From Bog-473 sp963834405 (GTDB lineage Bacteria; Actinomycetota; Acidimicrobiia; Acidimicrobiales; RAAP-2), in the NCBI GenBank assembly GCA_963834405.1, contig CAWIBX010000007.1, positions 372,001-436,000 on the forward strand: DNA of 64,000 bases, written 5' to 3'. Of this stretch, positions 27,082-36,642 are shown in pieces. The notes beneath the pieces were generated by a model. The model did no database searches. It had not been told where the DNA came from and saw only the letters and a program-made list of their open reading frames with translations. Both the position numbers and the translations under genes were made by a program. Position 1 is the first letter of the stretch. Each line of letters starts with the position of its first letter.

Positions 27082-28404
27082 TTACGGCGCGTAGATGTCC
27101 TCGTCGAAGGTCGAGGTCACCGTACGGGCCTCACCCAGGTGCGGCAGCCCGAACAGGTCCTCGATCGAGGCCAGCGACGAATAGTGGTTGTACGACGATG
27201 ACTCTGGTACCACAGTGCCCGGAGTGATGAACGGCGAGATGAGGACGGCGCCCACTTGGCCGCCCCCTGGGCCGGTTTGTCCGTTGCCACCGCTATCGGC
27301 TGCCGGTCCGGGCGTCTCGCCACAGCAAGACGTGCTGTCGAGCGTCGGATTCTCGGCCTCGTCGAAGGTGATCTCAAGGAGGCCGTCCTGTTTGAACGCC
27401 GGTGACGATGTGATGATCGGCACCCAGGTCTCCAGCCACTTGTTGATGTCACCCACGGCCGAGCCGCCTCCTTGCCCGGCTCCCGTCGTGTTGGTGCAGG
27501 GATAGTCGTGGCCGTCGTCGCACAGGTTGGGGGTGATGAAGCTGAAGTTTGGGGTCGTGGCGACGGAACCAAGGTCGGTCACCAGTCCGGTGACCCCGGC
27601 TGGAGTACCCGCCGGCATGTTCCCGCTGGTGTCGCCGAGCGGCACCACGTTCTGGTTGCACTCGGACGTGTTGTCGATGATCGAGTGGAAATACATGAAC
27701 GGGTTGTGGCGGGTGGTGTAGCCGTCAGCTGCCTCTGCGCCGGTTGTCGGGTCGCTTTTCGCTCCCACTGTCGGATGCCCGCATGTGATGCCGCCGTCAC
27801 GTGTCGGGTCGTTGCCCATGTCCTCCTCGTAGCCCTTCCAGGTGAGCCCCTCACCGGTCAACTGGTCGGCCAGGGTGGTCACCGCCGAGGGATAGACGCA
27901 CCCTGCCCCCTGCTGGATGTCATTGATCTGGCCATCGCCGGGCGGGAAGTCGATGTAACCATCGACGAGGCAGTCGATCTGGTTCTGCGAGTTGGGCGGT
28001 TGGCCGGAGATGAATCCGACATAGTTGTCGTTGGAGAAGTGTCCGATGCCGTAGTAGTTCTTGAGCAGCGCCCCCTCACTCGGCAGGGTGGTGGCCAGGT
28101 AGGGATCGGCTGACGGATTGCCGAAAGTAGCCGAGTAGTCAAGGTTCTCAAGCATGATCACGAAGACGTGGTGTATCGGGGGCAGGCTGACGGGATGGTG
28201 GATCGCATAGGCGATGCACTGGCCCTGGTTCTTGAATGGCTGTCCCGATGCGTCGGTAAAGGTCTGCCAGCCGCCATCCTTGCATTGCTGGACTTTGGCG
28301 GGAGGGCTAGCACCGGCCGGAGCGCTAGCCGGAGTCAGTGCGACCGGTATCGCCACACACGAAGTGAGTGTGAGCACAATCCCGGTGAGCATCCGTCGAA
28401 GCAT
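27082..28404 (-). CDS. Secreted phosphoesterase (PF04185 family)
   Basis: 440 residues with a Sec signal peptide (MLRRMLTGIVLTLTSCVAIP, cleavage near ASA). PIHHVFVIMLENLDYSATFG is the family's first motif, GHFSNDNYVGFISGQPPNSQ is a second block, and LLEITFDEAENP with GGQVGAVLISPFITPGT holds the C-terminal metal ligands. Cys residues are abundant, which suits an extracellular protein. The ATG at 28404 is preceded by an extended Shine-Dalgarno (ggaggtgatcc, 28415-28405), the strongest in the window, so high translation is expected. The subgroup resembles actinobacterial alkaline/acid phosphatases more than phospholipase C; substrate unproven. Confidence 0.9.
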   Translation of the reverse strand: MLRRMLTGIVLTLTSCVAIPVALTPASAPAGASPPAKVQQCKDGGWQTFTDASGQPFKNQGQCIAYAIHHPVSLPPIHHVFVIMLENLDYSATFGNPSADPYLATTLPSEGALLKNYYGIGHFSNDNYVGFISGQPPNSQNQIDCLVDGYIDFPPGDGQINDIQQGAGCVYPSAVTTLADQLTGEGLTWKGYEEDMGNDPTRDGGITCGHPTVGAKSDPTTGAEAADGYTTRHNPFMYFHSIIDNTSECNQNVVPLGDTSGNMPAGTPAGVTGLVTDLGSVATTPNFSFITPNLCDDGHDYPCTNTTGAGQGGGSAVGDINKWLETWVPIITSSPAFKQDGLLEITFDEAENPTLDSTSCCGETPGPAADSGGNGQTGPGGGQVGAVLISPFITPGTVVPESSSYNHYSSLASIEDLFGLPHLGEARTVTSTFDEDIYAP

Positions 28405-28429
28405 GGATCACCTCCAGTTTCCGTAGCGT

Positions 28430-28588
28430 CTACCCTCTGTGGTCATACTCCCTCGGCCAACGGCGGTCAACCGGTTCACGCGTGACGTGAGATTTCGCGC
28501 TCTGGAACTCGGCGGCTAGCCAGAGTGCGAGTGCCCCCGAAAGTGCTGTTGCAACGGCGAACTTTCGGACCGCCTTGAACTTGCGCAT
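28430..28588 (-). CDS. Possible 52-residue membrane-anchored small protein
   Basis: ATG 28588 opens a frame with a basic N-terminus (MRKFKAVRKF), a hydrophobic helix (AVATALSGALALWLAAEF) and a charged tail, ending 25 bases upstream of the phosphoesterase start on the same strand. The layout resembles a small signal-anchor protein co-transcribed with it. No clear ribosome binding site and no family recognised, so it may be chance. Confidence 0.3.
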   Translation of the reverse strand: MRKFKAVRKFAVATALSGALALWLAAEFQSAKSHVTREPVDRRWPREYDHRG

Positions 28589-29394
28589 ACTGGTTGCCCA
28601 CCGTCGTAGGGCCGCAATCAGCGCCCTGCCATGGGGCTGGCAAGAAATGGGACTGTTTGCGCACGCAGTCAGTCTCAGTCGCAGCAAGGCCAGAGTTGAT
28701 CCACGTTGACCATCAGAGTCCCCCAATAAGTCGGCGCCCAACGTCGCAGTCCCGCGTCGGAGTTGACCCCCTGCCGGCATATCACCTGCGCCCAGATATC
28801 GTCAGGCAGCGCTCATCAATTGACGGTGACGTCGGCACAGAACCGAGTCGGGAAAGCCTAGTCAGCCTGACCCCTGCCCTCGAGTCGCAATCGGCTGAAC
28901 GGCTGCTACAGGTTGAGGTGCCCCAGGACCCGCTTTACGAAGGCGTACCGGGCCTCGTCCCCGTTCCTTGATCGCATCACCATCCTGGGGTTTGAACTGC
29001 TAGGTCTGTTCCCTGTCATCACTGAAGATTCGGGACAGCACAGCGATGACGCCTTGAGGGTCATCGAGTTCGACGGGCTCTTCTACCGCCATTAGCCAGC
29101 ACGCGGTCGCCCGTGTTAGCCGCTACGAACTCAAACCTGACACTCGCTCGGTCACCAGCGGAGCTCACAACCTTCCGGGACACTAGAGAGTCTCGACATC
29201 GAGGCCGTCTGGATGGCCGCCGAGGAGCAGCAGCAGCGTCGGGTCTTAGTCGAGGAGTTGGTGGAGGCTGTCGGGGTCTTTCCCGACCATCTGGAGGTCA
29301 CAGTAACCCGCGCTCCCCCACTGAATCTCGGTTACGGAGAGGTAGGACTGAAGGAGTCGGGTTTTGTTGGTGTCGGCGGATCGGCCTGACAGGG
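28589..29394. other. Intergenic stretch without recognisable gene
   Basis: No frame on either strand has protein character. It separates the phosphoesterase cluster from the polysaccharide island. Confidence 0.45.
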
Positions 29395-29685
29395 TCAGTC
29401 GAGAGCGACCCTGTGTCGGACCAGGGTCACGATGAGAAAGACCAGCGCCACGGCCGCCATGACGGCGACCACGATGGCCATAGCATCCGCACCGGTTGTC
29501 AACAACCCCGAGCTGGCCCCCGAACCCGCGGGACTGACGTGACTGACCAATTGGCCCCGAACTCCTCCCGATCGATCTCTCGTTGCTGCCGTCGCGATGG
29601 CGCTCCCCGCCGTCGCGAGCCACGCCAACACGCCCGCGGCGGCCAGCCCGCTCACGACCGCCCACCTCTGAAGCTTCCGCACCAT
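29395..29685 (-). CDS. Small protein with C-terminal membrane anchor
   Basis: 96 residues from ATG 29685, with agggagg about six bases upstream. A first hydrophobic helix (VVSGLAAAGVLAWLATAGSA) looks like a signal sequence. A short polar Gly/Ser stretch follows, then TTGADAMAIVVAVMAAVALV and a basic end (RHRVALD). That is a tripartite pattern of polar linker, hydrophobic helix and basic tail, like surface-anchor peptides but without an LPxTG motif. It lies 141 bases downstream of the sugar transferase on the same strand. Function unknown. Confidence 0.55.
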   Translation of the reverse strand: MVRKLQRWAVVSGLAAAGVLAWLATAGSAIATAATRDRSGGVRGQLVSHVSPAGSGASSGLLTTGADAMAIVVAVMAAVALVFLIVTLVRHRVALD

Positions 29686-29826
29686 CCGGACGCCTCCCTG
29701 GCGGACTCCCAGGGCGCGGGCGATAACTGGATGCCGATGACGATGGTGTCCGAACTCCGCGTCGAACGGACGGCAGACGAGCCCGGGAGCCCGAGCGTCA
29801 CCCTCGGGGCGTGGGGGCGGCATCAT

Positions 29827-31455
29827 TCAGTAGGCCCCGGTGCCGCGGGCCATCGTCATGGGGGTCTCGAAGATGATCTTGAGGTCCCACCACAGCGACC
29901 AGGACGCCACATAGAGGCGGTCGAGCTGCACGAGGTCCTTACGGGTCAGGTCGTTGCGCCCCGAGACCTGCCACAGTCCCGTGATGCCCGGTCGCACCTC
30001 GAAGCGGCGCGTCGCCCAGCCCTCGACGTTGGACTCGCTGGGGATGAACGGGCGGGGACCCACGACGGACATGTCGCCCTTGAACACGTTGATGAATTGG
30101 GGGATCTCGTCGATACCGGTCCGGCGCAGGAACGCCCCGAACCGGGTGATGCGGCCCGTCTCGTCCTGCTTCTTTCGCAGCTCGTGCAGTGGGAGGCCGG
30201 GATCGTCCGTCTCTGATCCCGCCTCTCCGGCCGACGCGACGTGGGTAGCCATGGTCATGGAGCGGAACTTGATGACCATGAACGGCTCCGCGTCGCGGCC
30301 AAGGCGGACCTGGCGGAAGAACACGGGCCCGGGCGAGCTCAGCTTGACTGCAATTGCGACGGCCACGAGGAGCGGTGACGTCACCAGGAGCACGGCGGAG
30401 CTCATACACAGGTCGAACGCCCGCTTCATGAACTTGTCCCACGCGCTCAGGTGCGGCTGGGCGATCTCGAGGAAGGGCATGCCGGAGAGGTCCGTCATGC
30501 GCGACCGCCAGCTGATCAGCTCGTAGTACCGAGGCACCATCGCGATGTGGACGAACTCCTGCAGCTGGCGGTAGACGTCGAGCGACTCGTCCGAGAACCG
30601 GTCACTGGCTGCCACCAGGATGCGGTGGACGTCCAGACGCTTGCACAGCTCCGGGAGGTCGGACACCTTCCCGATCGCACCGGCGTCCACCGTGTCACCG
30701 TCGACGGCCCGTCCGACGAGTGTCATGGCGGGATCCTGGCGGACGCTCAGCATGATGCGATCGGCGTTGCTGCCGGCGCCCACGACCAGCACGCGGCTGG
30801 TCGTCAACGAGTGGAGGAAGTACCGCAACGCGACACGCCCCACCGTGATGACCCCGATGGTGACGACGACCGCCATCACCAGCTGGGTGGCGGAGAGCTC
30901 GGCCATCCCGAACGTACCGTGGAGGAGGGCCCCTACGGCGAGCGCCAAGACGCACCCGGCCCCGACGCCGAACGACAGCTCGCGGATCTCGAGAAATGCG
31001 CTCGGCTGCAGGCGGCGGTGCGTGACGCGATAGACACCCCCCATGGCAAGGGCCACGACGACGGCGACCGGGAAGAGCGAGTCGATCTTGACATTGGTCA
31101 TGAGCTGTCCGGTGGAGTTGACCCCTGCCGGAGACACATGCGCCAGGATGTAGAGCGAGAGCGGCAGCGCGAGGCAAGCCAAGACGAAGTCACCGCATAC
31201 CTGGACGAGCGCAAGTTCGCGGTCGGTGATCGTCCTGTGCGGTGATCCCGGCTTGGGTGAGCCAAGGCCGCTCGTTGCCTGGAGCCGGGGAGGAATCGCG
31301 AAGTTCGAATCAGTGACGAGGGCGTTGGCCGAGGTGTGGACGCCCCCGTCGACCTTGGGATCCGAGATGCTCAACGCCAAACTCCGTCGTCGTGGGAGAC
31401 CACGCCCGAGCGGGTGGTCGAACCTATGTGCAGACGACACGGCAACAGGGCCCAA
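29827..31455 (-). CDS. Exopolysaccharide polyprenyl glycosylphosphotransferase (priming sugar transferase)
   Basis: 542 residues. Five hydrophobic segments in the first half enclose a CoA-binding-like/NAD-like domain (RVLVVGAGSNADRIMLS, about residue 220). The C-terminal third is the bacterial sugar transferase domain: KRAFDL, a membrane re-entrant helix, SSPGPVFFRQVRLGRD, FMVIKFRSM, RRTGIDEIPQFINVFKGD, MSVVGPRPF and RPGITGLWQVSGRN. It transfers a sugar-1-phosphate from a nucleotide sugar to undecaprenyl phosphate and so starts repeat-unit synthesis. The start is uncertain: TTG 31455 with ggagg 11 bases before, GTG 31440, or later. It opens the polysaccharide island. Confidence 0.93.
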   Translation of the reverse strand: MGPVAVSSAHRFDHPLGRGLPRRRSLALSISDPKVDGGVHTSANALVTDSNFAIPPRLQATSGLGSPKPGSPHRTITDRELALVQVCGDFVLACLALPLSLYILAHVSPAGVNSTGQLMTNVKIDSLFPVAVVVALAMGGVYRVTHRRLQPSAFLEIRELSFGVGAGCVLALAVGALLHGTFGMAELSATQLVMAVVVTIGVITVGRVALRYFLHSLTTSRVLVVGAGSNADRIMLSVRQDPAMTLVGRAVDGDTVDAGAIGKVSDLPELCKRLDVHRILVAASDRFSDESLDVYRQLQEFVHIAMVPRYYELISWRSRMTDLSGMPFLEIAQPHLSAWDKFMKRAFDLCMSSAVLLVTSPLLVAVAIAVKLSSPGPVFFRQVRLGRDAEPFMVIKFRSMTMATHVASAGEAGSETDDPGLPLHELRKKQDETGRITRFGAFLRRTGIDEIPQFINVFKGDMSVVGPRPFIPSESNVEGWATRRFEVRPGITGLWQVSGRNDLTRKDLVQLDRLYVASWSLWWDLKIIFETPMTMARGTGAY

Positions 31456-32679
31456 CAGCCGGAATTCCTCCGGGTCCAGATGCCGATCAAGTTGAGGCGT
31501 GTCGCCTTCGAGCCCTCGATGACGCAGGAGATGATGTCTCGCATGACGGCAGATCGATGCAGCGAGCGGCCCGGCGCACCGGCGCCGCTAGTGGCTCTGA
31601 GTCTGTTCTGACTGCTGTCCCTTGACCGGCCCACCCCCGCTAACCGACACCAGAACCCCTGAGTCGTGCTCATGGGGGTACTCCTCCACCTATCGCCAAA
31701 TCGTGTCCACCTATAGGCCTTTCGGCCTACACAACTACGCACACTACGCCCACCAGGTCGCCAATGCCAGGGGACCTTCGATGAAAGGATTCGCGCCGAA
31801 GACGCAGGTCACCTTCCGTTCACACACTCGCGTCGCCATGCAACGAGCTCGGGGGCATCGGGGACCCGCATCCCCCGATCTCACACTCCTTCTGCCAGGG
31901 CAAAGGCCGGAGACGACTCCGCGCATCGCCACTTCTGCCGACATCCCTGAAGGGCCTCCTTGACACGCGCCGGCCGTCCCATTCGGTCACGCGGCAGCTC
32001 CCCAAATTTGTGGATGCGTAGTTTTAACTCTCAAAGAACTCTTGGTCGAAGGTCGGCCGTTGGCCGACCGTCGCCTCCGACCTGGCCGGGCCCTCCAGGC
32101 GGCCTTCAAGGACTTGGACACCACCGGGCGAAGTGAGCAGGTCCGCTCTTCCGGTGCCCTTTTCATCGTCGGCCCCGTATCAAGGCGGGAGCGGACAGGC
32201 GATGCCGACACGTGAAGACGGCTGGCTCAGGCAGCCGGGCACCCGGAACAGGCCACCGCGGGCACTTGTGGTTCCGCTGCTTTCGCGACGTCTCCCGCAT
32301 CGGCCGGGACGCCGAGGCATCGGACTGGAACCGCCGGAGTGAACACAGTGATCAAGCCGGCCCCAAGTCCTTTGGGCAGGACCAGGCCGACAACAAGATC
32401 GGTCGAGTCCTGAGGATGCGTAGCCGCTGCCTCCGTGGCTCGTTTCCCGCCATGATGACCTCTTGCCCGCTCAGCAACGCCGTCATTGATCTCCGACTTT
32501 GTGGTGCCTGTGCCGATCCGACCACGCGTCAGCAGCTAGTAGTGCGACAACCGGCCTTTTGAGACCTGACGGTCTCGCAGAATCGACGGGTACATGGGTA
32601 CAGAGAAGAGGCGACAATCTCTTTCGGACGATCGAACGACTACCGAGGTACGACCCGAACCAGGCAGGGAGACCGGATC
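31456..32679. other. Long intergenic stretch with two hairpins
   Basis: No gene is supported. TAGGCC/GGCCTA (31714-31729, 4-base loop) and GGTCGGCC/GGCCGACC (32051-32069, 3-base loop) are perfect hairpins; the first lies 260 bases upstream of the sugar transferase and could be in its leader. No known riboswitch consensus was recognised. Confidence 0.45.
32051..32069. repeat. Perfect 8-bp-stem hairpin
   Basis: GGTCGGCC-gtt-GGCCGACC. It is not followed by a T-tract on either strand, and its neighbours are not coding, so its role is open. Confidence 0.5.
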
Positions 32680-32931
32680 ATGAAGAATCTTCGAAGGGCC
32701 TGCGTGCTGGAGGCATTTGCTGCCGGGAAGGGGTTCAACTGCGCGACGACCACTGCCCCGGTAGAGCCGGGTCATGCGGCAAGCTCCCTCGATTCTGCCT
32801 TCAAGGAGACGGGTCCGGGAACGCCCGGCACCGTCTACGCCGGTAACGGCCCAGGGTCCGCCGCGCATGCTGGGAGCAAGGCCGCGGTTTCCCATTACGA
32901 CGCCGCACGCAGGCGGCTCAGCTGGCACTAA
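32680..32931 (+). CDS. Possible small exported protein
   Basis: 83 residues from ATG 32680, with an agggag-like site about 8 bases upstream. After a basic, weakly hydrophobic start (MKNLRRACVLEAFAAGKGF) come a Gly/Pro-rich part (GPGTPGTVYAGNGPGSAAHA) and the end AAVSHYDAARRRLSW. The pattern of TVYAGNPG followed by AVSxYDxAC recalls short secreted actinobacterial proteins that I have seen without known function. The degraded signal helix and missing Cys suggest it may be decaying. Confidence 0.35.
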   Translation: MKNLRRACVLEAFAAGKGFNCATTTAPVEPGHAASSLDSAFKETGPGTPGTVYAGNGPGSAAHAGSKAAVSHYDAARRRLSWH

Positions 32932-33000
32932 CCGACCCAGGATGTAAGACCACTGGGCCGAGGTGGGCCGTCCACGCCAGCGCTCTCTGGTCAGGTGGTG

Positions 33001-33117
33001 ATGCCGAGCAGGGCCGCCGGTTTGGACATCATCGCCCCCCTCGTCGCCTGCCTGGCGGTCTCTGCCGTCGCATTCCCGATCGTCAGGTTCGTGCGGCGGA
33101 GGACGGTCGCCGCCTGA
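33001..33117 (+). pseudogene. Short anchor-like open frame
   Basis: 38 residues starting MPSRAAGLDIIAPLVACLAV and ending RFVRRRTVAA: one hydrophobic helix and a basic tail. It resembles the anchor end of the protein at 29395 (GADAMAIVVAVMAAVAL...RHR). It may be the leftover 3' end of a surface protein gene. In-frame GTG codons just upstream would allow translation, but no other part is visible. Confidence 0.3.
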
Positions 33118-33150
33118 CGTCGAGCGGGACCATGTGGGATCGTTGGCGGC

Positions 33151-33723
33151 ATGGCCGACGTGTTGTTCGTCTGCACGGGCAACCTCTGCCGGTCTTCGTC
33201 CGCCGCATTGTTGTTACGCCAGCAGCTGGGTGACGCGGGCGGGGCCGAGGTCACGGTGCACTCGGCGGGCACGGTGGGAGCCGATTTCGGCCCTCCGCAT
33301 CCTCTGGTGCAGGAGGGCCGCGCCTTCGGCATCGACCTGGCCGCCCACGTGCCCCGCACGGTCGACCCCGGCATGATCCAAGCGGCGGATCTCGTCGTGG
33401 GCATGACCCGCGAGCACCTGCGCGAGACGGTGGTAGCGTTCCCGCCCTCGTTCCCGAGGACCTTCACGCTGCGGGAGATCGTCCGCCGTGGGCTCGACAT
33501 CGGGCCCCGTGGCGCTGACGAGGACCTCGGAGCCTGGCTCGCCCGGCTCCATGACGGGAGGCTCCGTGCCGACCTGATGGGTGAGTCTCCGGACGACGAC
33601 GTCCTGGATCCGATGGGTGGGAAACCGGACGACTACCGCCGGATGCTCACCGAAGTAGCGGAGCTCACCCAGACCTTGCGCAATCTGGCTTGGCCCAGCG
33701 CGAAGCTGCCTACCGTCGGGTAG
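33151..33723 (+). CDS. Low-molecular-weight protein-tyrosine phosphatase
   Basis: 190 residues. The N-terminal P-loop VLFVCTGNLCRSSSA is the CX5R(S/T) motif with nucleophilic Cys (residue 8) and Arg14. The general-acid Asp is in DDDVLDPMGGKPDDYRRML near the C-terminus, matching the DP loop. The protein is longer than the usual 150-160 residues because of an insert in the middle (about 105-145). In polysaccharide loci such phosphatases reverse the autophosphorylation of tyrosine kinases that control chain length; no kinase gene is seen here. ATG 33151 has only a weak ribosome binding site. Confidence 0.88.
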   Translation: MADVLFVCTGNLCRSSSAALLLRQQLGDAGGAEVTVHSAGTVGADFGPPHPLVQEGRAFGIDLAAHVPRTVDPGMIQAADLVVGMTREHLRETVVAFPPSFPRTFTLREIVRRGLDIGPRGADEDLGAWLARLHDGRLRADLMGESPDDDVLDPMGGKPDDYRRMLTEVAELTQTLRNLAWPSAKLPTVG

Positions 33724-33859
33724 GTCGACGCCGCGAACCGGATCGGGCTACCGCAGCGCCGCGGCCTTACGCCACCGGGAGAAGATCACGATGAGGAAGT
33801 GATGGCTCCTACGGCGCCCGCCTCGTCATCCGGGCCGCTGGCCTTCACCGTCGCCGTCA

Positions 33860-34645
33860 TCACGAAACGATCACCATCGTCGTGGCCACGTTCGTGGCGC
33901 CCAGCGGGTTCACGCCGCTAGCCACGAACGTGTTGATCGCGAGAAGGGGGATCGAAACCTTGGGACCCCCGTTCAGGGCGATACTGTGCGGATTCGTCGT
34001 CGTGATGGTCTCGATGAAGGTCCCTGATGGCGGAGCGGTCGCCGTGCTGTAGGCAGCGCCGTTAAGCGTGATCTTGATGGGCGATCCCGGGAGGAACCTG
34101 CAGGTCACGCTGATGGTGACCGAGGAGGGCACGCTCATCGTCTTGGCGAACGAGCAGGACGTGCCGATGGGCGGTGGGGGGTAACCCGGCTGTTTGCAGC
34201 CATTGTGCCACCACGCCTGACCGTAAGCGGTCCAGTTCAGCCCTGGAAAGGTGAAGGGCTCGATGTTCGGGAAAAAGAGCGATCCCGGAATACTCGGGTC
34301 ATTGATCGGCGGGATGATGTCTCCCCACTTGATACCCAGTGCCTTCAATGACGAGTTCCAAATCGGACCCGTGTCGTTCTCGTATCCCCCCTGGATACCG
34401 CTGTAGTTGACGTTCGGACTGATCGACACGTAGGGATTGGTGTTGCTGTTTGTGGCGTGACAGAGGGGCACGTTGTCCGAAGGTGCGCTCACTTTGTCCG
34501 AAGATGCGCTCACTACCGGGGCGGGGCTTGCCGCTTCAGTGGCGCCTCCCGCTTCAGTGACGGCCAACGTTGCGCCCCCAGCTACAGCCAACGATGCGGC
34601 GACCAGCGCTCCCAGTATGACTGCCGTCCGAACGCGCTGTCTCAC
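33860..34645 (-). CDS. Secreted protein of unknown function with CHATNS-NPYV motif
   Basis: 261 residues from GTG 34645, which has aaaggtggg about six bases upstream; the frame extends to 34759 without support. A signal peptide (VRTAVILGALVAASLAVAGG) starts it. Then VPLCHATNSNTNPYVSISPN and GPIWNSSLKALGIKWGDIIP follow; a CHAT-x-NPYV block with a nearby GPIW and GDIIPP occurs in many actinobacterial exported proteins of unknown role. The C-terminal 100 residues are rich in Thr/Val/Ile with alternating hydrophobics, suggesting an Ig-like beta-sandwich. It sits next to glycan genes and may be a wall-associated protein. Confidence 0.75.
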   Translation of the reverse strand: MRQRVRTAVILGALVAASLAVAGGATLAVTEAGGATEAASPAPVVSASSDKVSAPSDNVPLCHATNSNTNPYVSISPNVNYSGIQGGYENDTGPIWNSSLKALGIKWGDIIPPINDPSIPGSLFFPNIEPFTFPGLNWTAYGQAWWHNGCKQPGYPPPPIGTSCSFAKTMSVPSSVTISVTCRFLPGSPIKITLNGAAYSTATAPPSGTFIETITTTNPHSIALNGGPKVSIPLLAINTFVASGVNPLGATNVATTMVIVS

Positions 34646-34890
34646 CGCCACCCACCTTTCACGTCGCACCAAAGAAAAGCCGACGCCACCAGCAACTCTA
34701 TAGCCCCTTTTCCATTCGGAGAATACCCCAACTCTTTCCGGGCCGGGGTTGACACACAACCGTTCATCTCCGGTCTCCTGTTCCGGGTTCCCCCACCCTT
34801 GCGGTGCACGGGCTCTGGCGCAGTAATACCGAGGTCAGAGGGCTACGGGGAATTGTCGGGGAATTGTTCCGGGTGGCCCCACTCGGGGTT

Positions 34891-36111
34891 TCAGGCCACA
34901 TGCAGCGAGACCTGCTCTCTCAGGGTGCGGGCGAATCGTTCTTCGGAGAACCGGGACGCATGGTCCCGAATCTGGTCGCTGTCCAACGGATTCTCACTCA
35001 GCTTGTCGATCGCACCGGAAATGGACGAGACGTCAAGGTCCTCGAAGAAGTAACCGGACGTACCCTCCCCGACGGTCTCCAAGTATCCCCCCTTTTTCAG
35101 GGCGAGAGTCGGCTTTCCGAAGCTCGCGGCCTCGAGCGGCGTCAACCCGTAGTCCTCGAAGGCGGGGGCGATCAACGCGCGAGAGTGTCCGTAGAGCCAG
35201 CGAAGCTCGCGATCATTGACGTTGCCGAGGAGGTCGATGTTGGGCGTGGCCGTTCGCTGCAGGGTCTTTCCGAGAGGTCCGGTCCCGACGACGACCAGTT
35301 CGAGGTCGGGGCGTTCCGCGAAGACACCGAAAATTCGATCGAGGTTCTTGTACGGGAGGAGGCGCGAGACCACCAGGAAGAACTCGTCCGTCGACGAGGT
35401 ACGCGGCTTCTCCCACGGTCCATCGACCGCGCACAGGGGAGGCGGAGGGATGACGATCGGTCGTATCCCGTACAGCGACGAGATCTCGTCTGAGACCGCC
35501 GACGATGTCGTGTAGTACGCGCTGGCACTGGCCGCCGCTCGGCGGTCCCAGCTGCGAAGAACCGGCGTCACGGCCCGAAGGGAGTTTCGGAGTACGAACG
35601 AGGCGAGGATTCCGTCCAGTGAGGATGCAGGGTGCCCCCTCTCATTCCGGGCGTCCTGGCTCTTGCGAAAGTAATCCGCTCTCTTGTAGAGCCAGCGGGC
35701 CGGGCAGTAGCAGTAGACGAGCTTTGTCGCCGTGGTGTGGATCCCGTGAGCCCAGCCGCTCGAGCTACAGAGCACTATCTTCTCGTCGATCTCCATCTTG
35801 GAGAAGGCATGGGCCAGGAGAGGCAGCGCGAGCCGATGCTGCCGCCTCAAGAGCGGTGAACGATTCAAGTAGGACGGCCGTACGTCGACGTCCCGAAACT
35901 CCGGAAACGTGAGGTCGGGCTCGTACAGGGAGGTGTAGATCGGCGCCGTCGGGAACGCGCGGTGCATCGCCAGCACCACCCTCTCCGCTCCGCCCCTCTG
36001 GGTCAGGTAGTCGTGAACGATCGCGACGGTGCCCGGTTGATCGATGGCCCTGTTGCCGACCTCGGCCGCCACACTATTCTGTGTCACTTGTCCGGCAGCT
36101 CCATGTGACAT
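34891..36111 (-). CDS. Glycosyltransferase family 4 (WbaZ/mannosyltransferase-like)
   Basis: 406 residues. TVAIVHDYLTQRGGAERVVL is the N-terminal glycine-rich acceptor loop. LVYCYCPARWLYKRADYF in the middle is characteristic of the WbaZ-like mannosyl/rhamnosyl group. Donor-domain motifs are FFLVVSRLLPYKNLDRIF and APAFEDYGLTPLEAASFGKP, containing the E-x7-E pair that holds the nucleotide sugar. It would add a hexose (often GDP-mannose derived) to a lipid-linked oligosaccharide on the cytoplasmic side. ATG 36111 is the start. It stands alone on this strand, 530 bases from the divergent DUF4012 gene. Confidence 0.92.
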   Translation of the reverse strand: MSHGAAGQVTQNSVAAEVGNRAIDQPGTVAIVHDYLTQRGGAERVVLAMHRAFPTAPIYTSLYEPDLTFPEFRDVDVRPSYLNRSPLLRRQHRLALPLLAHAFSKMEIDEKIVLCSSSGWAHGIHTTATKLVYCYCPARWLYKRADYFRKSQDARNERGHPASSLDGILASFVLRNSLRAVTPVLRSWDRRAAASASAYYTTSSAVSDEISSLYGIRPIVIPPPPLCAVDGPWEKPRTSSTDEFFLVVSRLLPYKNLDRIFGVFAERPDLELVVVGTGPLGKTLQRTATPNIDLLGNVNDRELRWLYGHSRALIAPAFEDYGLTPLEAASFGKPTLALKKGGYLETVGEGTSGYFFEDLDVSSISGAIDKLSENPLDSDQIRDHASRFSEERFARTLREQVSLHVA

Positions 36112-36642
36112 GTGTCTTTCTGGGTTGAGATGTGGGCGCAGTGGACGCGTGAACTGTGCGAACAGTCGCCAAGGGCTTCAGCGTAGAAGCTCCAGCAATT
36201 CCTGTTTCTCAGTCATGACAGCGGATCGCCAATTCTCCGCACCGGAATACGAGAATTCCGGTATCCGTAGCTTGGAGCGCAGAATCGCCGCAAGCAAGTG
36301 AATTTCTGGTGAATGGCCCGTGGTGGCCACTCCCCCGACAGAGTCCCGCCGCCAGTCTGGTCTCCGTTTACCGATCACGGCTTCAGGCCCAACCCGACGA
36401 TCCGGCACGAACGGGCCGATCGCAGCCATACCGAGTCCGAGGCGCTGGACCAGGTTCCACGAGATCAGCGGTCCGAACCGCGCATCGGTCCCCGCCAGGG
36501 GCGACGGAGGCTCGTTGGCGTATTCCCGTACACTCTCCGGACCATGCCCGGGAGCCTGCCCTGCATTGTCGCGCGGGGTGCCGATTCGGCGGGGCGCCGC
36601 ACGTCAAGCGAGGCGGCTGAGAAGAGAGCGCATCGCTAGGCC
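36112..36642. other. Divergent intergenic region
   Basis: Separates the GT4 gene (minus) from the DUF4012 gene (plus), so it should hold promoters for both. No -10/-35 pair stood out enough to call and no gene is supported in it. Confidence 0.4.

Noticed and set aside
29113..30216. Plus-strand open frame of 367 codons
   Set aside because: It runs antisense through the conserved sugar transferase domain and the anchored small protein, and has no motifs.
31456..31800. A c-di-GMP or c-di-AMP riboswitch ahead of the sugar transferase
   Set aside because: Hairpins are present but none of the known consensus blocks could be found on the minus strand.
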